A stretch of DNA of 64,000 bases from contig JAPTOF010000004.1 of NCBI GenBank assembly GCA_028554755.1, forward strand, positions 3,458,501 to 3,522,500, in the 5' to 3' direction. This document shows, one piece after another, positions 23,095 through 34,700 of this stretch; position 1 is the stretch's first letter, and each line of letters begins with the position of its first letter. Under the pieces are notes generated by a model, which searched no databases, was not told the origin of the DNA, and saw only the letters and a list, made by a program, of their open reading frames with translations. The DNA is from Cordia subcordata (taxonomy: Eukaryota > Streptophyta > Magnoliopsida > Boraginales > Cordiaceae). The translations under genes and the position numbers were made by a program.

Positions 23095-23400
23095 ATTCAT
23101 GTACATGTCAAAAATATATATACATATGCATGTAAAATAAACACACACACACACATACATATACATACATACATACATACATATATATATATATACACAT
23201 GTATATATATATACATATATATATATATGCAACTGAAATAAACACATATATATATTAAAACACATATAATTATACATAAATAGTTATAGACATATTAATG
23301 TCACATGTACATATATTATATACATACATACATGCTATATACATTACACATATACATACGATCGCATATTAACAACACATGTATACACCTAAAAATCAAT
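23095..23400. repeat. Compound (AC)n/(ATAC)n/(AT)n microsatellite
   Basis: Consecutive runs of ACAC, ACATAC, ATACATAC and TATATA occur, concentrated at 23138-23230, with looser continuation to about 23360. Inside the MULE upstream of the PMD gene; not coding. Confidence 0.9.
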
Positions 23401-23529
23401 ATATAACAAATAAAAAGGCAAAAATTTAGAAAACTTACAAGTAAAGGCACTTTCTTATGCGTGAGGCCAAACTTTTTTGCAAAAAAAAAAAGGCTAGGGG
23501 TATTTTTTGCTCAAAATCACAGCTGCGCA

Positions 23530-23826
23530 GGGGGGGGGGGTTTCAGCGGCGAGGAAAAATGGGGAAGGGAAGGAGGGTATTTAAAGGCAACATAAACGGT
23601 AGGTCACGTACCGAACCACCTACCGTTCGGTAGGTGACTTACCAAAAATATTAATTACCCAACGGCTTTTTTTTTTAATTTTGTCAAATCTCGGGTTATG
23701 TAAGAACGGTAAGTCACCTACTGTTTGACAGGTGACTTACCGAAAAAGGTATTTTTGAAAAGTGTTTGAAAACAAAAGTATTTTTACAATAATTTTTTAA
23801 AAGTAGGGTAAAAATAAAAAATTTTC
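23530..23826 (-). repeat. Right terminal inverted repeat, palindromic 17-mers and likely promoter
   Basis: Palindrome variants lie at 23597 (CGGTAGGTCACGTACCG), 23628, 23707 and 23726; CACCTACCGTTCGGTAGGTG at 23617-23636 is an additional near-perfect inverted repeat. On the minus strand the array is followed by a TATA-like TTTAAATA (about 23578-23585), which could have driven the PMD gene. An 11-base G run is at 23530-23540. Confidence 0.8.
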
Positions 23827-23835
23827 GAAAATATG

Positions 23836-24880
23836 CTACAGTAGGTCAGACGTGATGTATGATGCAAAGGTTACATAGGCAACAGAAAAAACGACAAAGC
23901 ACAATATTTGATGCAAATATCACATCTGAAGCGAGTTCTCAAGAAACTGTTCGAGTTTTTTTTAACGACAGACAACATAGGGTTATCTGGTCGTGTGCTA
24001 AGAGGGAATCATCTGCGAACGACAAATGAGATTGATGGGAGGATGGTGCCAAACATTGCTAATTAGAACAGTAAACAGTGATTGATGGGAGGATGGTGCT
24101 TAAACCTATTCACCAAACACTGGTAATTAGACTTGTAAACGGTAGAGATTCACTGAAATATTTTATCAAATCGCTCATTTGAACGTTTTCATAGACAAGT
24201 TTTTTGTGCTTATAGCTAGGTGATAGATGAGTAAAGAACTGTTTTAATGAGACGCACTCAGAAGTTTCACTTATAAATAGCTGTTTTAGGATGCTTCGCC
24301 AAAGAAGATTGTATATTCGTAAATGTTGCAAATAAATAACTAGCTTGTAATTTAAATTTTAATTAATAATAATTTTTCAATATAATACTCTAATAAGTAC
24401 ATATTACTTAATAGAATAATTTTATCTTTTAACTAATAAAGATATAAAGGAGATTGTAAAATATATGAACTCATTTATTTTCCAAAGCAAACAAAGTGGC
24501 TAATGCACAAACACTCCGAAACATGTCAAATTTATTTTGTACTTGTAAACAAGTTTTTATATAAAAAAGAAAAGAAAAACTCCCAAACGCAAGATGACAC
24601 ATTAAGCAGACTCAAAGTGTTAAACATTTCCGCCAACGTCTTTTAAATTTTCAAACTGGAACAATGTTTGAGCTTGGTGTTTTGTGGTGGGCGGGGGCGG
24701 ACCCTCAAACGAAGAAGTAATTTACAAACGATCAAAGAATAGAACCACAGAAATGCAGCAGCAGCAGACCCGCAGGGCTTTGCGCATGCTGACATTCTAA
24801 CTACAAGTTTCAATAAAATTCTCGCTGGCCAGCCATGGGCAAGCAGGGCTCGAGATGACAAATCAAAATCAATAATAGTA
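23836..24880. other. Intergenic
   Basis: The phrase GATTGATGGGAGGATGGTGC occurs twice (24031 and 24081) as a short tandem duplication of about 50 bp. Otherwise I see AT-rich sequence and no supported gene. Confidence 0.5.
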
Positions 24881-24883
24881 ATA

Positions 24884-25056
24884 TTATGATACAACGATTT
24901 TATCTCTACACTCAATGCCCCCGCTAAATTTCTTCATTGATTTTTTCAGTGCAACAATATACTTGGGAAGGGCATCTGTACCCGACCAACCAGGAAACCT
25001 ATGAACCCGAGGGCCAAAGCTCTGCTTTGGTCCACCAGCAGATCTCAAGAATAAGC
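24884..25056 (-). other. Possible orphan terminal exon or gene fragment
   Basis: On the reverse strand, after an acceptor-like TTCTTGAG, a frame reads SAGGPKQSFGPRVHRFPGW, SGTDALPKYIVALKKSMKKF and SGGIECRDKIVVS before a stop. It looks like real protein in composition, but I cannot assign it. No other exons fit between it and the RPL23 3'UTR, so it would be a fragment, a displaced exon or a chance frame. Confidence 0.25.
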
Positions 25057-25498
25057 ATAAGGCACGATGCGCAATCAAGAACAGAGATGCAGTGCATATG
25101 GAAAGCTCACGGATTCTCCCTATGTGGTAACATTACAAGTCTTTCTTCTCATCTGGCAAATAAGACATTCTATAATAGGCAAGCTTACTGATTCTACATC
25201 TATCACCAGCAACACATTAAGATGCACATACAAGAACCGGAGGTGCAAGCAACCAAATCGATCAAAAAGGTGGAGCAGAAGGCATTAGAAAGTAAATTCT
25301 TCTTCCGGCACATATCATAAGGTTAACCACTCAAAAACTGTATCTAAATTGATAATATATATAACTCCTCATCTCTGACAAAAATTCCATAGCCAACAGA
25401 AATTATAGTGTATCTCTAAAACAAAGACAACCAGATTCAAAACTTGTAAGATACCCGAAAAATCACTAAATTGTTGAAAACATTCAAAATTCACGATT

Positions 25499-26765
<1,267 letters not shown>

Positions 26766-26811
26766 TGTAACCTCCTGATGGGTGAAAAAGAAAAGGAAAT
26801 GATGAGAGGCG

Positions 26812-26833
26812 TTAGGGTTTATAGGATTTTATA
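26812..26833 (-). promoter_or_regulatory. RPL23 core promoter: telo-box and TATA-like motif
   Basis: On the reverse strand, TATAAAAT (26826-26833) is followed by the telo-box AAACCCTAA (26812-26820), about 50 bp upstream of the start codon. Telo-boxes are typical of plant ribosomal protein promoters and link them to growth-related control. Confidence 0.7.
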
Positions 26834-28590
26834 GGCAATGAAGTAAAGATGGGCTTGGGTTTTATTGAGTTTGGGTTTAGGCTAGTAGTCAAGAGATGGG
26901 CTTGGATTTTGTTGGGCTTGGTCTTACGCTATATCTATCTGTTACACAAAATAATGTCATTATCTTATTTATTAGTTATGTCATGTATCACACTGTCGCT
27001 TTTCCTCCAAAATTATTTTTATGAAAATAAAATAATTCAGTTTTGGAATTCTCTTTCGTGCATATGATTATTTATATATAAAAGTATAGAAAATCAATTT
27101 TCAAATTCAATTGATTGTCATTAATATATATATATATGGTAAATTAAAAATATAAGTTTATTGCCTCCAATTTTATAATTAATTGAACACTATAAAATCA
27201 TACTTTTTCATTAGTGGTATTTCAATCAAAAGAATTGAAAGAAATGATCAAAAAGAAAAAAGAGTCCAATTGGAAATTTGTACAAGACTAAAGTTTTGAA
27301 ATCCATATTAGATTAATTTAAACGAAAAAAAATTGCATAAACTATTTTATACTTTTTTATGCTTTTAAACAAAAAAAAAAAAGTATAACACGATGACAAA
27401 TAACATTAATTAATTTAACATATACTTTCTTACTATATATAGATATAAAATTTGCAAAACATAAACTATTTTAATCTATAAATTATTTAACTCTCGTGAT
27501 CACACTAATTTAGTTACTAAAACCAATTCTAGAATTGCATAAAATTGTAATTCTTAAACAAAATCTCCAATAATAATTAGTTTTAACTAGCATAGTATTT
27601 GATTACACTTGTGATGTAGAATTCATTTCACTTACAAATAAATTTTGTGAGGATTTGTGTTTCAAATTGAATTCCGTTGTTTGAGACTATAAAATAAGTT
27701 TAAGTCAATTCTGTCATTTGTAAATCTAAATTTATGTTAAGAACACACATAGAATTAGAATTAATATGTATGCTTTACTAAGATACCCTTTAGTTATTTA
27801 AATAAATGGCATTAGATTTGTCACATATTGTTTTTCTTTTTTTTTTATTTTTGATTAAAGAAATATTATTTCAATATAGTGACCAAGCAAATTTGACAAA
27901 AAAAAAAAAAAAAAAGCCAAGCAAATTTCACCGTGGAGAGCAAGCACATCACGAAGTTTGTTTCACAGCAGTGACGAAGCAAAATTTCAAAGATCATCAC
28001 CTTTTCCAATTAATGTTTCTTGCTGGTAATGTATAATTGTCGAAAGCTTAAATTTTCACTCAACTTCTCACAATTTCCACTACCAACATAAGAGAAATAG
28101 CTGACATCGAGAAGCCTGAGACAAAACGACCTTTTTTTTTTTTTTTCTTTCTTTTCCAATTAAAAACCATTCAGATAACAAAGTTCTGTGTAAAAAATCG
28201 TACCTTGTTGGTCAATGTAGCTGCTGTAGTTTACTTTTGTCGAAGTAGCTGCTGTTATTTACTTTTTCTAATTTTCTGTTATAATCATATTAGGATTATT
28301 GAGAAGAGAATAGATGAAGGGGGATAATATTATTTTATGTTATAATTTGTGTGAATAGTTTTATTTATAAAAATTTTTATGAACTTGTTTTTTTGTAGAA
28401 TTACAAGTTCTGCTTGTTGGAGTTGAGATTTAAATATAACTAAAACAAATCTTAAATTTGTACATAAATAAATTATAAATTACACAAAATTTTGTGGGAT
28501 TTATTTATACGAAACAAACTGTAAATCGCTCTTTACTTTTATTTATTTATTTAATTTTATCCTTTAGCTCACACCATCGACAACTTCGAC
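26834..28590. other. Intergenic between RPL23 and GHR (divergent genes)
   Basis: RPL23 and the glutathionyl-hydroquinone reductase face away from each other across this 1.8-kb AT-rich spacer. A (TA)n run lies at 27124-27137, an A run at about 27898-27915 and a T run at about 28133-28146. A 30-bp phrase (GTAGCTGCTGT..TTTACTTTT) is duplicated at 28219-28270. No gene is visible. Confidence 0.5.
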
Positions 28591-30557
28591 ATGTCTTCCG
28601 CCACTTCACTTCTCAGCTCCACCGTCCTCCGCTTCTCCTCCACCACCACCACCAGCAGCAGAAACAAACCAAAACCACCACCACCACCACGACGCTTCAG
28701 CCCAAGAATGTCCTCAAACCCCAACCCCAACACCTTCATCAACTCAGTCACAAAGCTCCTGTGGGGCCAATCCCTCCCACCAGGCCTCCTCATCTCCACC
28801 GTCCGCACCACCTGGACCACCGCCTGGCAACTCATGATGTCCCAACTCGCCCCTTCTGACCCCTCCGGCAGCTACACTCGCCCCACCTCCCAGTTCCGCT
28901 TAACCACCACCACCACCTCACCACCGCCATCATCATCTTCTTCTCTCCACCTCTACGTTGGCCTACCTTGCCCCTGGGCTCATCGTACTCTCATAGTTCG
29001 CGCCCTTAAAGGCCTCGAACACGCCATACCTGTCTCAATATCCTCACCAGGCGTTGACGGCTCCTGGGAGTTCAAGAACAGCACTATCCTCGCCGGCGAG
29101 GACAAGGTTGTTCCGACATTGGATAAGGTCAACGGGTGTAAGACATTGAAAGAGGTTTATAATCTCAGGAATGGCGGTTATAACGGTCGGTCAACTGTTC
29201 CGATGTTGTGGGACGTTGACAAAAGAGAGGTTGTTTGTAATGAGAGTTATGATATCATAGAATTGTTTAATTCTGGTTTAAATTTGATGGCAGATAACCC
29301 TGATATGGACCTCTCACCACCTTCTTTGAAGAAAAAGATTGGAGAATGGAATCAAATCATATACCCCAATGTTAATAATGGAGTATATAGGTAAGCGGTA
29401 ATGTTCCGTCTCCACATTTAGTTTTGTAAAATATTTTTGTATAGTTCATATTCGTTTGAGTTATCGGATATTGTACATTAGAATCGGTAATTGGTAAATT
29501 TGTAATTGGACTCGGATCATTGCATAAGTAGTTAGTATCACTTGGTTGTTCAACTAATAATTTGAAGAAAAAGATTGATGAATGCAGATTTATCCCAATG
29601 TGAATCACACAAAATATGGATTCTGTTGATTAGAATCTATCGTTGGTAGATTAGTAGTCAGATTCTGGGTCATTTAGTTTATTTGTTCAACTAATTAGTT
29701 GCGTCTTGTTAATGAAGGTGTGGATTTGCGCAGAGTCAAGAAGCGTATGATAGAGCGGTGAGAGAGCTGTTTAGTACATTGGACAGGATAGATGAGCATT
29801 TGGGTAGTTCAAGGTACCTGTGTGGGGAGGTGTTGACGCTGACGGATGTGTGCTTGTTTACTACTTTGATTCGGTTTGATCTGGTGTATAATGTTCTGTT
29901 CAAGTGCACAAAGAAGAAGTTGATTGAATATCCCAACCTTCATGGTTATATGCGAGATATCTATCAGGTAATATAGCTCTTCTTTCTCTGTTAATGATAT
30001 TTAGTTTGGTTATGCTGTTGCTTAAAAATTTATGACTTGAGGCTTTGGTTTTTCACGAACTCAACCTGTGAATGATGTCAAGGTTGGTAATGGTTTATGA
30101 ATCCCTGGTGAGCTTATACTATCTACAGTTCATTTGACTATTACTAAGTAGGTATATCGTAGAGTCGAGTTGCCAATCAGAAACAGAAGGGTGCGACATA
30201 GATAGCATACATGCTAATGTTTATCCATGAATCTGAGACTTGTTAAAGGGTACCGCCAGTGCACCACGCTCATTGTTGTGAGCAGGGTCTTGGGAAGGCG
30301 ATAACTTTTCTCGTTTGGTGCTCCTTTCATGACTCTGACGCGTGAGCTCTAGTATATTTTGCGTTTATGACTCTGGATCTCTAATTGCTGAACAGATTCC
30401 AAAAGTTGCTGCGACTTGCAATTTTGTAGCAATCATGGATGGATACTACAAGACACTTTTCCCCTTGAATCCAGGCAGCATTCTACCAATCATGCCTTCC
30501 GGTTGTGAACATGAAGTGCTATCCAGACCTCATAACAGGCAGTCATTAACTCATTAA
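28591..30557 (+). CDS. Glutathionyl-hydroquinone reductase (xi-class GST), probably plastid-targeted
   Basis: Exons 28591-29390, 29718-29967 and 30396-30557 join in frame to 403 residues. The N-terminal ~45 residues are rich in Ser, Thr, Arg and Pro and look like a chloroplast transit peptide; a second Met ([10 protein letters not shown], residue 40) could start a cytosolic form. The thioredoxin-like domain holds the xi-class motif [10 protein letters not shown] with catalytic Cys127, then [20 protein letters not shown] for glutathione binding. The helical C-terminal domain has [33 protein letters not shown] and ends [10 protein letters not shown]. These enzymes reduce glutathionyl-hydroquinones to hydroquinones. 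The low-complexity head uses many CCA/ACC codons, unlike the rest. A SINE fragment lies in intron 2. Confidence 0.95.
30245..30302 (-). mobile_element. Au-like SINE fragment in GHR intron 2
   Basis: AAGGGTACCGCCAGTGCAC, CACGCTC and GCAGGGTCTTGGGAAGG resemble the reverse complement of the conserved segment of plant Au-type SINEs (box around TTCCCCAGACCC and TGCACTGGGTACGCCC). Only part of the element is recognisable and no target duplication was found. Confidence 0.45.
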
Positions 30558-31766
30558 CACCAGTAGAAAACAATGTACAGGTCTCAGTCTCATAGTCAAA
30601 GTTAGATAATATACCAACACATAGTTAAGTTTCTTGTGTTCATTGTATATAGCACCAGATGTACATGTTTACTGTGTACCTCTATTTGTGAAAATGTATT
30701 TTTGAATGGCTTAATGCTTCGTGCATCAGTAGAAAGACCATGAGGTGGTATTTTCTTGGTTAAAGGTAAACTACGATTTTGAAACATTGCAATTATGGCG
30801 GAGGCTACCATATGGATTTGGCTATCCTCTTTTGCTCCGCAGGGTCCATGCTCATACAAGAAGCGGTGGCCAAATAATGGATTTGTTCTACAAATTATCG
30901 TTCCTTAACCGCGCCAGATTTTTGAAATCTAATTTCAGTGTTGACGTTGACAATCTACCAAGTTCTGTACGATAGATAGTATTCAAGGTTTAACCAGGCA
31001 AATCTTTGTCTCGTGAACAGAAAGACCAATGGCGTAGCTTCTGTCCACTACATTCAACAAAGAGGATGGTTCATTGCATGAAACTCCATCTATAAAATTT
31101 GGAAAAAAAAATCCAAATTTATTTTCAAGTCGATTGCACATGACTTTGTACTTGGCAAGAAACTATTTTATTACTCAAACCCGTGACTTTCAAGATTGTG
31201 AAAATTCGTTTGGCTATGTGTTAAATTTCCTTGTTTTGTTAAATCATGGTGAAATACTTAAACCGCTTCTTTGGATGTCAACGTAAAAGAAAGTTTAATG
31301 TACGAAACACCTGCTATGCGAAACCCATGAGAGAGACGAAGTCACTTTGGTAGAGTTTCCACATGCCACTACATGGATCGATTCTGTGGAAATAAATTCA
31401 GCGCAAGAAGAATTCGGTGTGACACAAGATACTCTGTAGAATAACCAGAGACATGTACACAAAGTCATTGGGATTAGCTGATAAAAGAAACGGCACCAAG
31501 ATACAACCATCCAAAGTTTTCTTTCCACAGTAACCTCCCACGACAGAGATTAAAATGTCTCCTTAGATTAACACAATTCAAATTCCGGCCATTTAGGGGC
31601 GCACAAGCTGCAAAGCCCTAAACACAATCATAAAACTATAAAAGTGCCAGAATGCTTTGATCAATATCACAGGATTCAGGAGTGTCGTTATAGGTTCTCC
31701 AGTCAGAAGCCTTCCTCTGATAGAGGACACCGGAATGACATAATATGAGGAAACATTGCTGTTCAA
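30558..31766. other. Convergent 3' spacer between GHR and SUVR
   Basis: Holds the 3'UTRs of both flanking genes. Short open frames at 30602-31528 on both strands have no recognisable motif. No separate gene is supported. Confidence 0.5.
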
Positions 31767-34700
31767 TTACCTCCTGGATGCAGATCTAGATCCTGTGACA
31801 TGCAACAAAACGACACAGATTAAAAGCATGAAAGTTGATGCATTACAAGATTCATTTTTATTTACAAGGAAAAAGATGTACTAATTTTGGTCAGATTCTT
31901 TGTTTTCCAACAACTCCGAGACAATACGATATTGATCAGATAAACTACTGATTTATGATAGCCTCTTCTGCCAAATGAGTCGAGCAGGGATTCTGATGAC
32001 TGGAAGTTGCAGTGTTTTAGCTTCAAGATGCTAAATGAAAAGCGGTCCAGGACTATGGAGATCTTTACTTTTCAAATGGATGCAAAATGCAGGCTCTATA
32101 TCACTAAACATCTTCCACTGCTCCAACTCCCAAATTTCATGTTTGTTCAACTATGCCTAAAATTTATAGGAATCTCTCCTTGAGATTTTAACTGAATCCA
32201 GCCTGCCAATCACCAGCTGTTCCAAGTTTAAAATTTCATGTGCGTTCAACTATGCCTAAGTAGGTCCACCTGAGTTCTAATAAGAGTTAAAAACCCATTT
32301 CCTGTTCAACTAATAATGGAAAATGCTGGTATTGTTTACAAAGAAAGGGAATATTGCAGATTTTCAGGTTTTGCAGTACAACTGATTGTTGCTAACACTG
32401 AAGGGTGCTTAAAAGGTTTAAGTGTAGAGATCTGGGATTTGGTAATTTACTAGATCTCATGAACTTCAACAACCTTGGTGCCATTGAGATGGTAAAATTT
32501 CATAGCCTTTTCATAAATGCATACAAAATTAGAGGAGATCATATACATTCCATAAAATATTAAATGCCAAAATTCAACAATATTATTTCTGGAATTATTT
32601 TCATGAGCATCTTATCTTTAACATTTTCTTATTATAAGGACTTCTCAGCAGCTGATTAAACCCATACCAATACCAGAACAAATAGAACAAAAAGGGGTCA
32701 TGGTAAATTTGGTCTCGTTATTGCAGCAACAAGATAAAATAAACTTCGAAAAACAGATATACTTACTACTTGAACGTTTAATGTTTCTGCAGTACTTGCT
32801 ACCGCACTGGCAGCGAAATGCCTTAACTGGATGATCAATGTCATCAAAATCAATGCCATAATCCTGCAAGCATACTGATCCTGTCACTTATTTCCTCAAA
32901 GAAGAAGAAACCAGTACTAGCAGAATAGCTTTTTGTGATTCATTTACACCTTCACCAGCAAATGGTTTATAGCTCTTTAAAACATGGAGGGTATTTGGGT
33001 TCAAGACTAGCAGAACAGCTTTTTGTGATTCTTTTATACCTTCACCAGCAAATGGTTTATATCGTTTTAATATATGAAGGGTACTTGGTAATCTGAAGCA
33101 GTTAGGCATCAGGTCTTAATTCTAGCATTTCTCTGAGCTTCTAAAATATAAGACCCGAAGAATCAGTTAGCTAGTGTGATTCTTTCTATACCTTCACCAG
33201 CAAATGGTTGTTCTTTATTCTTTTCTTTAATCAGCACCAGCAAATGGTTTATCTCCCTTTAAAATATGGAGGGTTTCTGGCCATCTAAGTAGTTGGACAC
33301 CAGTCTTAATTCTAACATTTCTCTGAGCTTTTGAAAAACAAGGCTAAAAGAATCAGTAGGCTAGTCTGGAAACACTATATAGCATTTATGCCTATAGTCA
33401 ACAGATTGTCTCCTTGGCAGTGATATTCTACTTCAGATTCTGAAACATGAACAGAAGAAAGGTGGTGCATGCAGCACATTGTTACTTGGGCATTGACTAG
33501 ACAACAATTTTCTTGCTTTACTCGTCTAATTATCCTCATCAATATTGATAGATGATTGACAAGCACAAAAGCACGTGGCAGATTTGTCAGGACAACTTAT
33601 TCCGTAGCTAATGAAATCAAAATATGACGCACTCACCCATGTAAGTTCTTCCATGGCTTTCACCTTTCTAGTAGTGAAGAAGGCCAGCTGCATAACAAAA
33701 CACATTTTTTGAAATTTGACTTTTCACTTTGAAAGATTAACTCCCGCAACATCATATGTGGAACAAAATAATACAATCAAGAAGCGGTATAAAAGCACAT
33801 ACATGATAGTAATGGTGATCTGGAGTCTCTACTTCCACTGGAATCTCAACCAAGTTTGAATCAAAACATCTGATAGAATAGAGTAAAATCAACGATATGC
33901 ATATCTGAACTTCGAGCAAGTGAACATGTAAAATTTTTGAGAGGGGAAAACAGAAATTTTTCTTATTCCTACCCAATTCTTGTTTCTCATTGATTCCTTT
34001 TCTATCCTTTTCTTTCCCATAGGAGAGGGAGGGGGTGAAAAAATATGACCACTCCGGATACACAACAAAATTGGAAAGTACGATCAAGGAGGATGGTTTC
34101 AATAAAATTAAGCAAGTTCTAGAAGCTTGTATCTGAACAACAACCTTGTTCTCTTAATAATTATGAACGTTAATTCTTGGACAAGCTTTGGCAAGAAAAC
34201 AATCCTTGTGCATTTGGTTAATGAGAAATCCCCAAATTCTCAAGGAACAATTTGTGGACAATTCCCTTTGCCATCAAAATATGGTTATATTAGCTGAAGA
34301 GAGAAATTTAAAAGTAAAAATATCACAATACTGACCACTCTTCAAGGTATCACATCAAGTCATATTATTAGCAAGTAAAAGAAAATTAAGTCCCCCCAAC
34401 ATCACTAGAAAACTCTCTGGAAATTGTCATGGTAGCCTAGTTTCAGAGAAAGAATCAAGCATAGAATACCACCTCAAAGTATGGCTCCAATTTGTTCGGG
34501 TTGTGGCCTTCCTGAAAATGTGTCTTTCTAGTGATGACTATTACTCATATCAGATCCCAGAAATTTAGAAAATCATCATAGTGAATTTTAAATAAAATAT
34601 TTCTCAGTACAAAGAGCATGTCCAAATTCTTAGTAGATAACAGAATCGATGAAAAGCAAATAACTGAAAGTTTAACATGCCGCTACAAATGAAGGGATAG

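Larger units (their letters stand above)
16477..23826. mobile_element. Mutator-like element (MULE) with transposase and plant-mobile-domain genes
   Basis: A full-length 7,350-bp element. Both ends carry a terminal inverted repeat of about 100 bp that starts GRAAATTTTTTATTTTTACC and continues CTACTTTTAAAAAATTAT, CAAAAATACC and CGGTAAGTCACCT. It is flanked by 9-bp direct repeats GAGAATATG (16468-16476) and GAAAATATG (23827-23835), one mismatch apart, as expected for Mutator. Inside lie a mudrA-type transposase relic on the plus strand (16963-19590) and a convergent PMD gene relic on the minus strand (19861-22375). This is the two-gene, tail-to-tail layout of MuDR, with a PMD gene in the second position. 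The right third (22.4-23.4 kb) is AT-rich and microsatellite-rich. Stops in both genes mean it cannot move by itself; it could still be mobilised in trans. Confidence 0.93.

Noticed and set aside
23047..23277. Frame rich in Tyr, Ile and Cys on the minus strand
   Set aside because: Created by (AT)n/(AC)n microsatellites within the MULE.
16477..23826. Retrotransposon interpretation of the 7-kb element
   Set aside because: No reverse transcriptase, integrase, primer-binding site or direct long terminal repeats; inverted ends, a 9-bp target duplication and a MULE transposase fit Mutator.
28494..28859. 121-codon frame upstream of and overlapping the GHR start
   Set aside because: It runs out of frame through the CCA/ACC-rich transit peptide region and has no recognisable domain.
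32888..33109. Frame with two copies of YKPFAGEG
   Set aside because: Lies in a SUVR intron and reflects the 90-bp tandem repeat, not a protein.
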